A stretch of DNA of 64,000 nucleotides from Roseiarcus sp963835955 (GTDB lineage Bacteria; Pseudomonadota; Alphaproteobacteria; Rhizobiales; Beijerinckiaceae): contig CAWIHZ010000014.1 of the NCBI GenBank assembly GCA_963835955.1, forward strand, positions 168,920 to 232,919, given 5' to 3'. Of the stretch, positions 45,895 through 54,727 are shown piece by piece. Each line of letters begins with the position of its first letter. Within the stretch, counting starts at the first letter, position 1. The notes beneath the pieces were generated by a model. It saw nothing but the letters and a program-made list of their open reading frames with translations, searched no databases and was not told the origin of the DNA. The position numbers and the translations under genes are program-made.

Positions 45895-47282
45895 TCGTCG
45901 CTATATTGGCCAGATTTCGTGGTTCTGCTCGCGGGATGTCGAATAGCCGAACAGGGGCGATGCGAGCCGGGCTCGGCGCCGCGGCGCTTGCGGCCGTGTG
46001 CGGGGGTTCCGTGGAAGCGCTCGCCGACCAGGACGCTCCGACGCCGGCGCCCGTAGTGTCGGCCGATCAGCAAAGGTCGGAAAAGGCGATCGAATTGCAG
46101 GGCGTCGAAGACACGATTCGCGCTTCCGACGAGCAACGTCGCAAGATCGAATTGGAAATCGAATCGATCCGCGCCGACCGGGCGCGACTTGCCGCGGCGC
46201 TGATCGAGACCACCGCGAAAGTGCAGAAGACGGAGCGTGGCGTCGCCGCGGCCAACGACGGATTGGCGGGCCTCAACGCCAAGGCCGCCACGCTCGCCGG
46301 TTCACTCGAAAGTCGCAGGGGAATGATCATGGAAGTGTTGGCCGCGCTCCAGCGGATGGGGGTCAATACCCCGCCGGCGATTCTCGTCAAGCCCCATGAC
46401 ATGGCGGAGGCGGTGCGCGCGGCGACGCTCCTCGGTTCGGCGATACCGGCCCTGAAATCAGAAGCCGAGGCGCTCGGCCGCGACATCGCCGCCCTGGCGA
46501 GGACCAGGGATTCGATCGCTCATGAGCGTGACGCGCTGGCGCAGGCGGAGGCGTCGCTGGCGAGCGAGAGGGCGCGCCTTTCCATGCTCATCGACGCGCG
46601 TCAGGCGTCGCTGGCATCCGCTCATGACGCGCTCGGGTCGCAGCAGCAGCGCGCTGCGGCTCTCGCCAGACAGGCGACGTCGCTCAAGGATCTGATTTCC
46701 AGACTGGACGCCGAGGACGCGGCGCGCGAGGCGGCGGCGAACGCGGCGCAAGCGGCTGCCGCCGCAGCGGCGCGGCAGATCGCCGCTAAGGCGGAGGTCG
46801 CGCGCGGCGGCGATTCCGCGCGCCTCGAGCCCGAAATCGCTTTTGTCGACGTCAAGGGGCGCCTTCCCCTGCCCGCCGCCGGCACGATCCTGAAGACTTT
46901 CGGCTCTCCGGACGGTTTGGGCGGTCTGGAGCGTGGCGTCCTGGTGGCGACGCTTGCGGGCGCGACCGTTTCCGCCCCAGCGGACGGGTCGGTCTTGTTT
47001 TCGGGGCCCTATCGGAGCTATGGGCAACTCTTGATCATGAATGCAGGCGGAGGCTATTATATCCTGCTTGCAGGAATGGACCGAATTAGCGTATTGCCCG
47101 GCGAGTTCGTTCTCGCGGGAGAGCCTGTCGGCTCCATGGGCGACGGGTCGGTCCGGATGGCGGCCGCCGCCGCAGTTGGCGCTGCTGAGCCTGTTCTCTA
47201 TATCGAACTGCGTAAGGACGGCATGGCGATCGACCCCGGGCCGTGGTGGGCGAAGTCAGACATCGAAAAGGCGCGCGGATGA
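45891..47282 (+). CDS. EnvC-like murein hydrolase activator (degenerate M23)
   Basis: A 463-residue secreted protein with a signal peptide after a short lead (ending VEALADQ) and long coiled-coil helices from about 60 to 300, where Ala-rich linkers occur. The C-terminal M23 domain runs LPLPAAGTILKTFGSPDG... to LYIELRKDGMAIDPGPWW. The zinc-binding HxG...D and HxH positions of active LytM enzymes are not seen, as in EnvC. It would act by activating amidases at the septum. In-frame ATGs at 45936 and 45960 are alternative starts. rlmH and ctpA overlap it at both ends. Confidence 0.88.
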   Translation: MIVAILARFRGSARGMSNSRTGAMRAGLGAAALAAVCGGSVEALADQDAPTPAPVVSADQQRSEKAIELQGVEDTIRASDEQRRKIELEIESIRADRARLAAALIETTAKVQKTERGVAAANDGLAGLNAKAATLAGSLESRRGMIMEVLAALQRMGVNTPPAILVKPHDMAEAVRAATLLGSAIPALKSEAEALGRDIAALARTRDSIAHERDALAQAEASLASERARLSMLIDARQASLASAHDALGSQQQRAAALARQATSLKDLISRLDAEDAAREAAANAAQAAAAAAARQIAAKAEVARGGDSARLEPEIAFVDVKGRLPLPAAGTILKTFGSPDGLGGLERGVLVATLAGATVSAPADGSVLFSGPYRSYGQLLIMNAGGGYYILLAGMDRISVLPGEFVLAGEPVGSMGDGSVRMAAAAAVGAAEPVLYIELRKDGMAIDPGPWWAKSDIEKARG

Positions 47283-48676
47283 ACTGGAAAACTAGCTATT
47301 TGGCGCTTGGCGTCGCCTTGGGCGCCGCCGCGACCGTCGCCACGCCGCAGGCGCTTCATTTCATCAGTCCTGCCGCCTACGCCGCAGCCGCCGATACGTA
47401 TCGGCAGCTCAATCTGTTCGGTGATGTGTTCGACAAGATTCGCAACGAGTACGTCGAGAAGCCAGACGAGGGCAAACTGATCAAGGCGGCGATCAACGGC
47501 ATGCTCGCTTCGCTTGACCCGCATTCGAGCTACATGGACGCCAATGAATTCCGCGACATGCAGGTGCAGACGAAGGGCGAATTCGGCGGCCTGGGCATCG
47601 AGGTGACTCAGGAGGACGGGCTCATCAAGGTCGTCTCTCCAATCGATGATACGCCCGCGGCGAAGGCCGGCGTGCGTTCCGGCGACATCATCACGGCTAT
47701 CGACGACACCCCGACCCAGGGACTCACCCTCGATCAGGCGGTCGAAAAGATGCGCGGCGCAGTGAACTCGCCGGTCAGGCTCAAGATCCAGCGCGGCCCC
47801 AAGAAACAAATCAAGGAATTCACAATTGTCCGCGATCTCATCAAGGTCAAGTCGGTGCGTTCACATGTCGAGGACGGCGACGTCGGCTACATCCGCATCA
47901 CGCAATTCACCGAACAGACGGCGGACGGCCTGAAAGCGGCGATGGAGAAGCTCCACAGCGAAATTCCCGCCGACAAGTTCAAGGGCTACATTCTCGATCT
48001 GCGCAACAATCCGGGCGGACTGCTCGACCAATCGATCGACGTCGTCAATGATTTCATCGACAGGGGCGAGATCGTGTCGACGCGCGGCCGCACTCCCGAT
48101 GAAACCCAGCGTTTCGACGCGCGGCCGGGCCAGAATCTGTCGGATGACAAGCCGCTCGTCGTCCTCATCAACGGCGGTTCGGCCTCGGCGTCCGAGATCG
48201 TGGCCGGCGCGCTGCAGGATCACAAGCGGGCGACCTTGATCGGCACGCGTTCGTTCGGCAAGGGCTCGGTGCAGACGATCATGCCCCTCGGTCAGGACGG
48301 CGCGCTGCGGCTGACGACGGCCCGCTATTACACCCCTTCTGGCCGTTCTATTCAGGCCAAGGGCATCGAGCCCGACTACAAGGTGCTGGAGGACGTCCCC
48401 GACGACCTCAAGGGCAAAGACGACATGAAGGGCGAAGCCTCTCTGAAGGGCCACTTGAAGAACGGCACAGAGGATACGTCGGCTTCGCAGGCCTATGTGC
48501 CTCCGGACGAGAAGGCCGACAAGCAATTGTCGGCCGCCATTGATCTTTTGCACGGGATCAAGCCTTCCGAAGCGACTTCGGCTAAGGCGGACACCGCTGC
48601 GCCCAAGAGCGAAGCGCCGGCAACGGCTGCGCCGCCGCCAGTCGCCGGCAAACCAGGAGCGGCGAAGCCGAATTGA
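47279..48676 (+). CDS. ctpA: Carboxy-terminal processing protease CtpA (S41)
   Basis: A 465-residue periplasmic protease. A signal peptide (about 1-36) is followed by an N-terminal helical domain (LDPHSSYMDA), a PDZ domain (GGLGIEV..., SPIDDTPAAKAG) and the S41 core. The catalytic Ser is in NGGSASASEIVAGAL and the Lys in RSFGKGSVQT. The C-terminal tail from about 395 is low-complexity Lys/Ala/Pro. Its start overlaps the envC stop. Family members trim secreted proteins and regulate murein enzymes. Confidence 0.95.
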   Translation: MNWKTSYLALGVALGAAATVATPQALHFISPAAYAAAADTYRQLNLFGDVFDKIRNEYVEKPDEGKLIKAAINGMLASLDPHSSYMDANEFRDMQVQTKGEFGGLGIEVTQEDGLIKVVSPIDDTPAAKAGVRSGDIITAIDDTPTQGLTLDQAVEKMRGAVNSPVRLKIQRGPKKQIKEFTIVRDLIKVKSVRSHVEDGDVGYIRITQFTEQTADGLKAAMEKLHSEIPADKFKGYILDLRNNPGGLLDQSIDVVNDFIDRGEIVSTRGRTPDETQRFDARPGQNLSDDKPLVVLINGGSASASEIVAGALQDHKRATLIGTRSFGKGSVQTIMPLGQDGALRLTTARYYTPSGRSIQAKGIEPDYKVLEDVPDDLKGKDDMKGEASLKGHLKNGTEDTSASQAYVPPDEKADKQLSAAIDLLHGIKPSEATSAKADTAAPKSEAPATAAPPPVAGKPGAAKPN

Positions 48677-48712
48677 CAAAGCCAAGCCGAGGGCGCGGAG
48701 CCGGGATGTTCG

Positions 48713-50023
48713 ATGGCTAGAGGTCTCACTCACCTTGCATATGGGCTCGTGGTCGGCGTGGCGCTCGCGGGCGGCGCGGAGGCGGCCTTGCAGGCTGCCA
48801 GGCCGAACGCGAACGACAGGCTCGCCGTGTTCGCCGAGGTCTTCAACACGGTTCGCGACAAATTTGTCGAGAAGCCAGACGACGAGAAGATGATCAAGTC
48901 GGCCATCGACGGCATGCTCGCCTCGCTTGATCCTCATTCGAACTATTTCGACGCCAAGGCCCTGCAGGAATTCCAGAGCAGCATGAAAGGCGAGGAGTTC
49001 GGCGGTCTGGGGCTCGAGGTGATGATGGAAGGCGGCCTGGTCAAGGTCGTGAGCCCGATCGACGATACGCCAGCGGCCCGCGCCGGCCTCAGGACCGGAG
49101 ATCTGGTCACCCGCATCGACGACACCGCGGTCAAGGGCCTGACGCTGAAGGAGGCCGTCGATCGCATGCGCGGGCCGGCGAGATCGACTGTGAAGCTCAC
49201 GGTCGAGCGGGGACCGAACAGGGATCTGAAGGTATTCACGATCGTCCGTGAGATCATCCATGTTCAGTCCGTCCGCTCGCATGTCGAGAGCGGCGACATC
49301 GGCTATATCCGCGTTACTCAGTTCAACCAGGAAGCCTACGACGGCGTGCGCAAGGCTTTCGATCAATTCCGGACCGACCCTGGCACGGCCAAGCTGAAGG
49401 GGTACATTCTGGATCTGCGCAACAATCCCGGCGGGTTACTCAATCAGGCGGTCGAGATCGCCAATGCGTTTGTCGACCATGGCGACATTGTTTCGACGCG
49501 CGGCAGAAATCCTGGTCAGGTGCAGCGCTACGACGCGCGCCCGGGGGTCAATCTGTCGCAGGGCAAGCCGGTCGTGGTTCTGATCAACGGCGGCTCCGCC
49601 TCGGCCTCGGAAATCGTCTCGGGCGCGTTGCAGGATCTGAAGCGCGCCACGCTCATCGGCACGCGTTCCTTCGGCAAGGGCTCCGTCCAGACGATTCTGC
49701 CGCTGGGCGAGAACGGCGCGCTCAAGCTGACGACGGCCCTATATTACACGCCCTCCGGCCGCTCGATCCAGGCCAGGGGCATCGAGCCCGACATTGTCGT
49801 CCTCGAGAATATTCCCGACGACCTCAAGGGCAAAGTGTCGAGCCTGGGCGAGGCTTCGCTGGCTGGCCATCTTAAGATCGGGGCCGGCGAGGAGAAGGGC
49901 TCAGACGCGTATGTGCCGCCCGATCACGACAAGGACACGCAGTTGCTGGCGGCGGTCAGCCTGCTGCACGGCGCCAAGCCGGCGACGCTCAGAAGCGTCG
50001 GCCCGGCGGTGACCTCGCAGTGA
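48713..50023 (+). CDS. Second S41 processing protease (tandem ctpA paralogue)
   Basis: A 436-residue protease with the same order as the upstream gene: short signal, LDPHSNYFDA, PDZ (SPIDDTPAARAG), S41 core with NGGSASASEIVSGAL and RSFGKGSVQT. Catalytic residues are intact. The two proteins are collinear and similar over most of their length and differ mainly at both ends. This marks a tandem duplication that has diverged. It is the last complete gene before the IS-rich region; no nudix (rppH) gene follows. Confidence 0.92.
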   Translation: MARGLTHLAYGLVVGVALAGGAEAALQAARPNANDRLAVFAEVFNTVRDKFVEKPDDEKMIKSAIDGMLASLDPHSNYFDAKALQEFQSSMKGEEFGGLGLEVMMEGGLVKVVSPIDDTPAARAGLRTGDLVTRIDDTAVKGLTLKEAVDRMRGPARSTVKLTVERGPNRDLKVFTIVREIIHVQSVRSHVESGDIGYIRVTQFNQEAYDGVRKAFDQFRTDPGTAKLKGYILDLRNNPGGLLNQAVEIANAFVDHGDIVSTRGRNPGQVQRYDARPGVNLSQGKPVVVLINGGSASASEIVSGALQDLKRATLIGTRSFGKGSVQTILPLGENGALKLTTALYYTPSGRSIQARGIEPDIVVLENIPDDLKGKVSSLGEASLAGHLKIGAGEEKGSDAYVPPDHDKDTQLLAAVSLLHGAKPATLRSVGPAVTSQ

Positions 50024-50214
50024 CGCTCGCCTGATTGATTCTGAGCGCTACGCTCGTGGCGTCGCCGGGTTGGGCAGCGGCGGCGGAGGCCTCCGTTGCG
50101 GCGCGTTCAAATGGCCGCTCGATCATGAGCGCGCGGCGGTGGTTCACCCTGACAAGCTCGTAGTCGCGGGCGGGAGCGCGCTCGCCTACGATGGCACTGT
50201 CATGTCTGGACGTA

Positions 50215-51592
50215 TATGGACCCCGCCCGATTGCAACGGGTTTGGCAGACGCTGGTCCAAGGGTCACAACTGCTGACGTATATCCGGCTTCCTTATGCGG
50301 CTTGAGTGATCATCGCCGCGAGCCACGATGGATTTTCGCGCGCTTCCACCTCAACGACGCCAAGGCATTGGCCGAAACCATGCCGGTCCAGACACCAGGT
50401 TCGGGAAGCGACGGAGTGACCGTTTCACCATCTTCCGCCAATCGCTGCAATTGCCAGGCGAGACCTATTGATCCTTTCGTTCGGGTTCCGCCGTTACGCC
50501 GCGCCAACCGAAAGGCTGGCGTCGTAGACATTGTCGCTGGTGAGCAAGCTCCAGGCGATCCGCGCATTCTTGTTGGCGAGCGCGACGGCGACGATGTTGG
50601 GGTGTCGCCGCTGCCGCATCTTGTCGAGCCACAGGCTCCTTGGATCCCGCTTCTCTCGAACCCGCCCGAGCGCGGAGCGAGCGCCGTGGATCAGCAACGT
50701 GCGCAGATAGCGATCGCCACGTTTACTGATGCCGAATGATCTGGCGCGGCCTCCGCTCGATCGCTGTTTGGGGACAAGGCCAAGCCATGCCGCGAACTGA
50801 CGCCCGTTCTTGAAGGAGCTTCTATCGCCGACCGCGGCGACCAGCGCCGTCGCCGTCACCGGGCCGATCCCTTCGACTTTGCCGAGACGCTGGCAGATCT
50901 CGCTGTTGCGATAAAGCTCTCGGATCTTTCGGTCGTAATCCGCGATCCGCGCATCGAGTTCGGCCAGTTCTTGCCGCAGCTCTCGCATGAGCGAGCGAAC
51001 AAGGGGATTGAGAGTGCGGTCCTCATCGTCGCTAGCGATCCGCGCCAGAGCTCGCCGCAGATTGCCGATGTCCTTTGCAACGACAATGCCATGCTCCCCG
51101 AGAAGACCGCGGACTTGATTGACGAGCCTGACGCGATCAGCAACCAGGCGACTGCGAATCCGATGAACCGCCTGCACCGCCAGCTGTTCGCTGGACTTGA
51201 CCGGCACGAAGCGCATGTTTGGCCGGCTGACCGCCTCGCAGATCGCCTCGGCGTCATTCCGATCGTTCTTGTTGGACTTCACGTAGGGTGTGACGAACTG
51301 TGGACTGATCAGTCGGACGTCGTGACCAAGCTCAGAAATCGCCTTCGCCCAAAAGTGTGCGCCGTTGGAGGCTTCCATGCCGACGAGGCACGGCGGCAGA
51401 TTTGCGAAAAACGTCGCAACCGCGCCGCGACGAAGCGTCCTGCGTAGCACCGGTTTCCCGTGGCAATCGACGCCATGAATCTCGAAGACATATTTCGCCA
51501 AGTCCAAACCAATACGAGCGATCTGCATGACTGTCCTCCCTCGGTGCAGTTGACGGTCGATCGTAACCCGCGCCGGGAGGGCGGGGTCCATA
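50215..51592 (-). mobile_element. IS1111-type element of the IS110 family, apparently intact
   Basis: A 14-bp perfect inverted repeat, TATGGACCCCGCCC at 50215-50228 and its complement at 51579-51592, encloses a DEDD transposase gene. About 265 non-coding bases follow the gene. Subterminal inverted repeats and a long non-coding part after the gene are traits of the IS1111 subgroup, whose guide RNA is encoded there. About 190 bases of unassigned sequence separate it from the ctpA paralogue. One plus frame there (FKWPLDHERAAVVHPDKLVV) might be a gene cut by this insertion. Confidence 0.8.
50494..51528 (-). CDS. IS110-family transposase (DEDD recombinase)
   Basis: 344 residues, apparently complete. 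The N-terminal RuvC-like part starts IGLDLAKYVFEIHG, with the first Asp, and continues YVKSNKNDRNDAEAI with further acidic residues. The C-terminal Transposase_20 part has VEGIGPVTATAL and FAAWLGLVPKQRSSG before the serine-bearing region. The ATG at 51528 has the AGGAGG-like GGGAGGAC upstream. It would catalyse RNA-guided insertion and excision of its element. Confidence 0.92.
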   Translation of the reverse strand: MQIARIGLDLAKYVFEIHGVDCHGKPVLRRTLRRGAVATFFANLPPCLVGMEASNGAHFWAKAISELGHDVRLISPQFVTPYVKSNKNDRNDAEAICEAVSRPNMRFVPVKSSEQLAVQAVHRIRSRLVADRVRLVNQVRGLLGEHGIVVAKDIGNLRRALARIASDDEDRTLNPLVRSLMRELRQELAELDARIADYDRKIRELYRNSEICQRLGKVEGIGPVTATALVAAVGDRSSFKNGRQFAAWLGLVPKQRSSGGRARSFGISKRGDRYLRTLLIHGARSALGRVREKRDPRSLWLDKMRQRRHPNIVAVALANKNARIAWSLLTSDNVYDASLSVGAA

Positions 51593-51644
51593 CCATTGGC
51601 GCCCGCTGATCAAGGGCTATTTTCAGCGTTGCTCAGGTCGTGGG

Positions 51645-51703
51645 TGCGGTCATGTCTTCGGCCTGTTGATGCGCGGAAGAAAGGCTCCGCTGGCCCTGAT
51701 GAA
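51645..51703 (-). ncRNA. Conserved non-coding block, candidate IS1111 guide RNA part (copy 1)
   Basis: TGCGGTCATGT at 51645 and GCTGGCCCTGATGAA at 51689 recur at 62225 and 62269 in the other element, with identical spacing of 44 bases, while the bases around them differ. Both copies lie downstream of the transposase gene, where IS1111 elements encode their guide RNA. The strand is taken from the transposase. Confidence 0.4.
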
Positions 51704-51865
51704 GATCCGCATGGCTCTTCGCCCCAATCACCGTATCGCGCTCCAAACCGGCGCGGACACATGCACGGGCTTCCAAGCCTTCGCCGTTGGTTCACATCAC
51801 TTCGTCGGCGCCCTCGATTGCTGTTCGCCTTGCGGCGGAAACTCCCCTTGAAGAGCCTCTTTGGT

Positions 51866-52515
51866 CTATGCCGCGACCGGACGGTCGTCGTACTGGCCGC
51901 CCCTGGTCATCAGCGCGTAGACGATCCGCGCGACCTTGTTGGCGAGCGCGACCGCGGTCAGCTTGAACTTGTATGTGACCGTCTTGCGCTCGAGCAACCC
52001 GCTCGCCCACCGACGCAGGGCGTCGTTATGGCCCTTGCGATGGCGAAGCGTGGCGCAGGCGCCCACCACCAGAAGCTTGCGCAAGTAGCGGTCGCCCATC
52101 TTGGTGATGCGCCCGAGCCGCTCCTTGCCCCCGGTCGAACTCTGGCGCGGGGTGAGGCCGAGGAAGGCTGCGAACTCGCGCCCCGAGGCGAAGGCGCTCA
52201 TGTCCTGGATCGTGGCCGTGATCGCCGAGGCGGTGACCGGGCCGACGCCGGGAATGGTCATCAGCCGCCGGGCGGTCTCGTCGGCCTTGACCGAGGCCGC
52301 AAGCTCCTTGTCGATCGCTGCCGATCGCCTCGTCGAGCGCGTCGATCTGGCCGACGAGCGGACGAAGCGCCGACGCGCACGCAGTCGGGGACCACGACCT
52401 CGCCATCCTTGTCGAAGCCGTCGGCGGCCATGCGCTTCAGATCATAAGCGTGTTGCGCGCCCTGCGGCGCGACCACGCCGATCTCGGCCATGTGCCCGCG
52501 CAAGGCAAGGCGGCC
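51866..52515 (-). pseudogene. IS110-family transposase fragment, frameshifted
   Basis: The C-terminal 131 codons read MTIPGVGPVTASAITATI, FAAFLGLTPRQSS and LERKTVTYKFKLTAVALANKVARI. Upstream, one other frame gives RPLVGQIDALDEAI and a third gives AEIGVVAPQGAQHAYDLKRMAADGF, so at least one frame change near 52310-52330 has broken it. The N-terminal catalytic half is missing. It is inactive. Confidence 0.82.
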
Positions 52516-52539
52516 TGATTCTTTGGGGAGCCGCCGCGG

Positions 52540-52918
52540 ATGTGGACGAAGGAAAACCGCGCTCGCTACGATCGCAGCCGCCTGCGCTATCCCGCTGACC
52601 TGACCGACGAGGAGTGGGCGCTGGTCGAGCCGCATATTCCACCAGCCAGGCGCGGCGGCAACAAGCGAAGGGTGAAGCTGCGCGAGGTCGTCAACGGCCT
52701 GATGTACGTCCTGAGCGCCGGTTGCCAGTGGCGGGCGATTCCGAAAGACCTGCCGCCACGCTCGACGTTGTACGATTATTTTGATCTGTGGAGCTGGGAC
52801 GGCACGCTCGATCGGATCCATGACGCCCTCTATGTCGAATGCCGCCAAAGAGCAGAGCGCGAGGCTTCTCCGACAGCGGCCATCATCGACAGCCAGAGCG
52901 TGAAAAGCGCTGAAAAAG
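52540..52918 (+). pseudogene. IS5-family transposase, N-terminal half
   Basis: Residues 1-126 of an IS5-type transposase: LTDEEWALVEPHIPP, GCQWRAIPKDLPP, DYFDLWSWDGTLDRIHDALY and IIDSQSVKSAEK. The last gives the first catalytic Asp. The reading ends where the next IS begins at 52919 and would continue G-G-A-Y-D-P. The C-terminal half is found on the other strand at 61880-62087. The IS starts about 52516. Confidence 0.88.
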
Positions 52919-52985
52919 ATCCTATGCGGGTGGACGGCGGCCTGACTTGGTAGGCTGAGCTTCCACACCAGCATGGAGGCAACCG

Positions 52986-54172
52986 ATGCAGCCAATCACC
53001 TCCGCGACCGTTGTCGCGACCACCGCCCGGGCGAATGATACCACGCTGTTCGCCTCGCTCGAATTGAGCAAGTCGAAATGGGTCGTGACGATCAACGGTC
53101 CGGGCAGCGAGAGGTTTTCCAAGCATGTGGTCGAGGGTGGAGACGGCGCCGGCCTGCTCGACCTTCTTTCGCGGTCGAGGGCGAAGGCCGAGCAGCGCGA
53201 TGGCGTGCAGGTCAAAGCGATGGTCATTCAGGAAGCGGGATTGGACGGGTTTTGGATTCATCGCTTGCTCATCGCCAACGGGATCGAGAGCCATGTGGTC
53301 GATGCGGCTTCGATCGCAGTCGACCGGAGGCATCGGCGGGCCAAGACCGATGCGATCGACGGCGAGACGCTGTTGCGGACGCTGATGGCCTGGGCTCGCG
53401 GCGAGCGGCGGGTCTGTTCGATGGTTCGCGCGCCGAGCCCGGAAGACGAGGATCGCCGGCTGCCTGAACGATGCGAGCGTCGAGCGAACCTCGCTGGCTC
53501 GGACGATGCCGAAGGATCGCATTCAGCATACCAATCGGGTCAGGGGCCTGCTCGGCGGCCAAGGCGTCCGGGATTACAATCCGCTTCGGCGCGATCGTTT
53601 CGAACGACTGGAGGCGCTGCGAACCGGCGACGGCCGTGAGCTTGCCGCCGATGCTGAAGGCGGAAATCCGCCGGGAGCTCGATCGGATCGCGCTGGCGAC
53701 GACGCAACTGGCTGCGGTCGAACGCGCCCGCGACGCGCTCATCGGCACGCAAGCCGAGGAGCCGAACAACCCCGCCGCCCAGCTCCTCAAGCTCAAGGGC
53801 ATGGGGCCTGAGTTCGCCTCGCTCCTGTGGCTGGAATCGCTATTCCGCAGCTTCGGCAACCGACGCCAGGTGGCGGCTTACGGCGGATTGGCGCCGAGCC
53901 CCTGGCAGAGCGGCGGCGTCGAACGGGATCCGGGCATCTCGAAGTCGGGCAATCGCCGCCTGCGCAAGACCATGATCGAGCTTGCCTGGTTCTGGTTGCG
54001 TCACCAGCCGGACTTGGCGTTGAGCCGCTGGTTTCAGGCGCGGGTCGGCGCCGCGAAGGGACGGATCCGCCGGATCGCCATCGTCGCGCTGGCCCGCAAA
54101 CTCCTCGTCGCCTTGTGGCGCTATGTCACCCAAGGCGTCGTTCCCGAAGGCGCCGTGTTCAAGGCGGCATGA
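52986..54172 (+). pseudogene. IS110-family transposase with two frameshifts
   Basis: The N-terminal frame has LFASLELSKSKWVVTI and RRAKTDAIDGETLLRTL (acidic residues of the DEDD core). Near 53450-53505 the reading moves to a second frame (RIQHTNRVRGLLGGQGV and NPLRRDRFERLEALRTG). Near 53636 it moves to a third: LPPMLKAEIRRELDRIA, LKGMGPEFASLL and ISKSGNRRLRKTMIELAW. All parts of a full protein are present, but it cannot be translated as one. The partner copy starting beyond 64000 may be intact. Confidence 0.8.
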
Positions 54173-54606
54173 CCCGATGACTCAATCCCGCTCCAACACG
54201 GCGCCGATGGCTTAATGACTTGACCCCCATTCCAGCGAAGCCGAACGCGACGGCTTTGCCGGATCCGGGCGGGCGGTGACCGCGGATCGACCCCCGGGCT
54301 GAAACACGCCGTGAAAAAGGATGGTCCCGCCAACCCGAGCCCGATGCCCTCGAGCATGAGGGATTATGGTCCGAGCCCACAAGCTCGACCGGATGTGAGG
54401 TGATGCGGTCGTCAGGGCTGCATGGCAAAGACGGGCTCACGCTTCGGATCCAAACGCCAAAAGAGCATGCACAAAGGCAAAATGAATGAGCGCGGCAAAG
54501 ACCGCAAAGACCGCAGAGGCAGCCAAGAGCGCGCAGGGGCGCGCTCGCTCGTGACCGTGTATCCGGCCGCTGGCGCGTCAAGGTCGCTTCGCTCCCTCCT
54601 CCGCTG
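54153..54606 (+). repeat. Inverted repeat, left copy (partner at 63547-64000)
   Basis: The 454 bases 54153-54606 are the reverse complement of 63547-64000 with no length change. I counted three base differences. It covers the last codons of the IS110-type transposase and its 3' non-coding part. The right copy runs off the window. Two such copies in opposite orientation can flip the DNA between them. Confidence 0.92.
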
Positions 54607-54727
54607 CGCTCCGGCCCTTCGGGTGGGCGCCGTTCCGACGCGACGTGTTTCATGCCATGGCCTTCGACGCCGCAAGAAGAAGGAGATGCGTGAATCCGGT
54701 AGCCTCCAAAAGAGGGGAGCGACGCCC

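Larger units (their letters stand above)
51593..52515 (-). mobile_element. Truncated IS110/IS1111-type element (fragment)
   Basis: The transposase C-terminal half with its downstream non-coding part. It is cut at 52515 by an IS5-type element and abuts the IS1111-type element at 51592. The non-coding part (51600-51865) shares a block with the element at 62169-63543 (see the ncRNA entries). Confidence 0.7.
52919..54606 (+). mobile_element. IS110-family element, inserted in the IS5-type gene
   Basis: It begins ATCCTATGCGGGTGG directly after the split codon of the IS5 transposase. It holds a transposase gene (52986-54172) and a 3' non-coding part of more than 430 bases. The last part (54153-54606) is repeated inverted at 63547-64000. 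The right end is not certain: a good partner for the left end, TCACATGGGGTG, lies at 62088 beyond the inverted segment. Confidence 0.7.
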
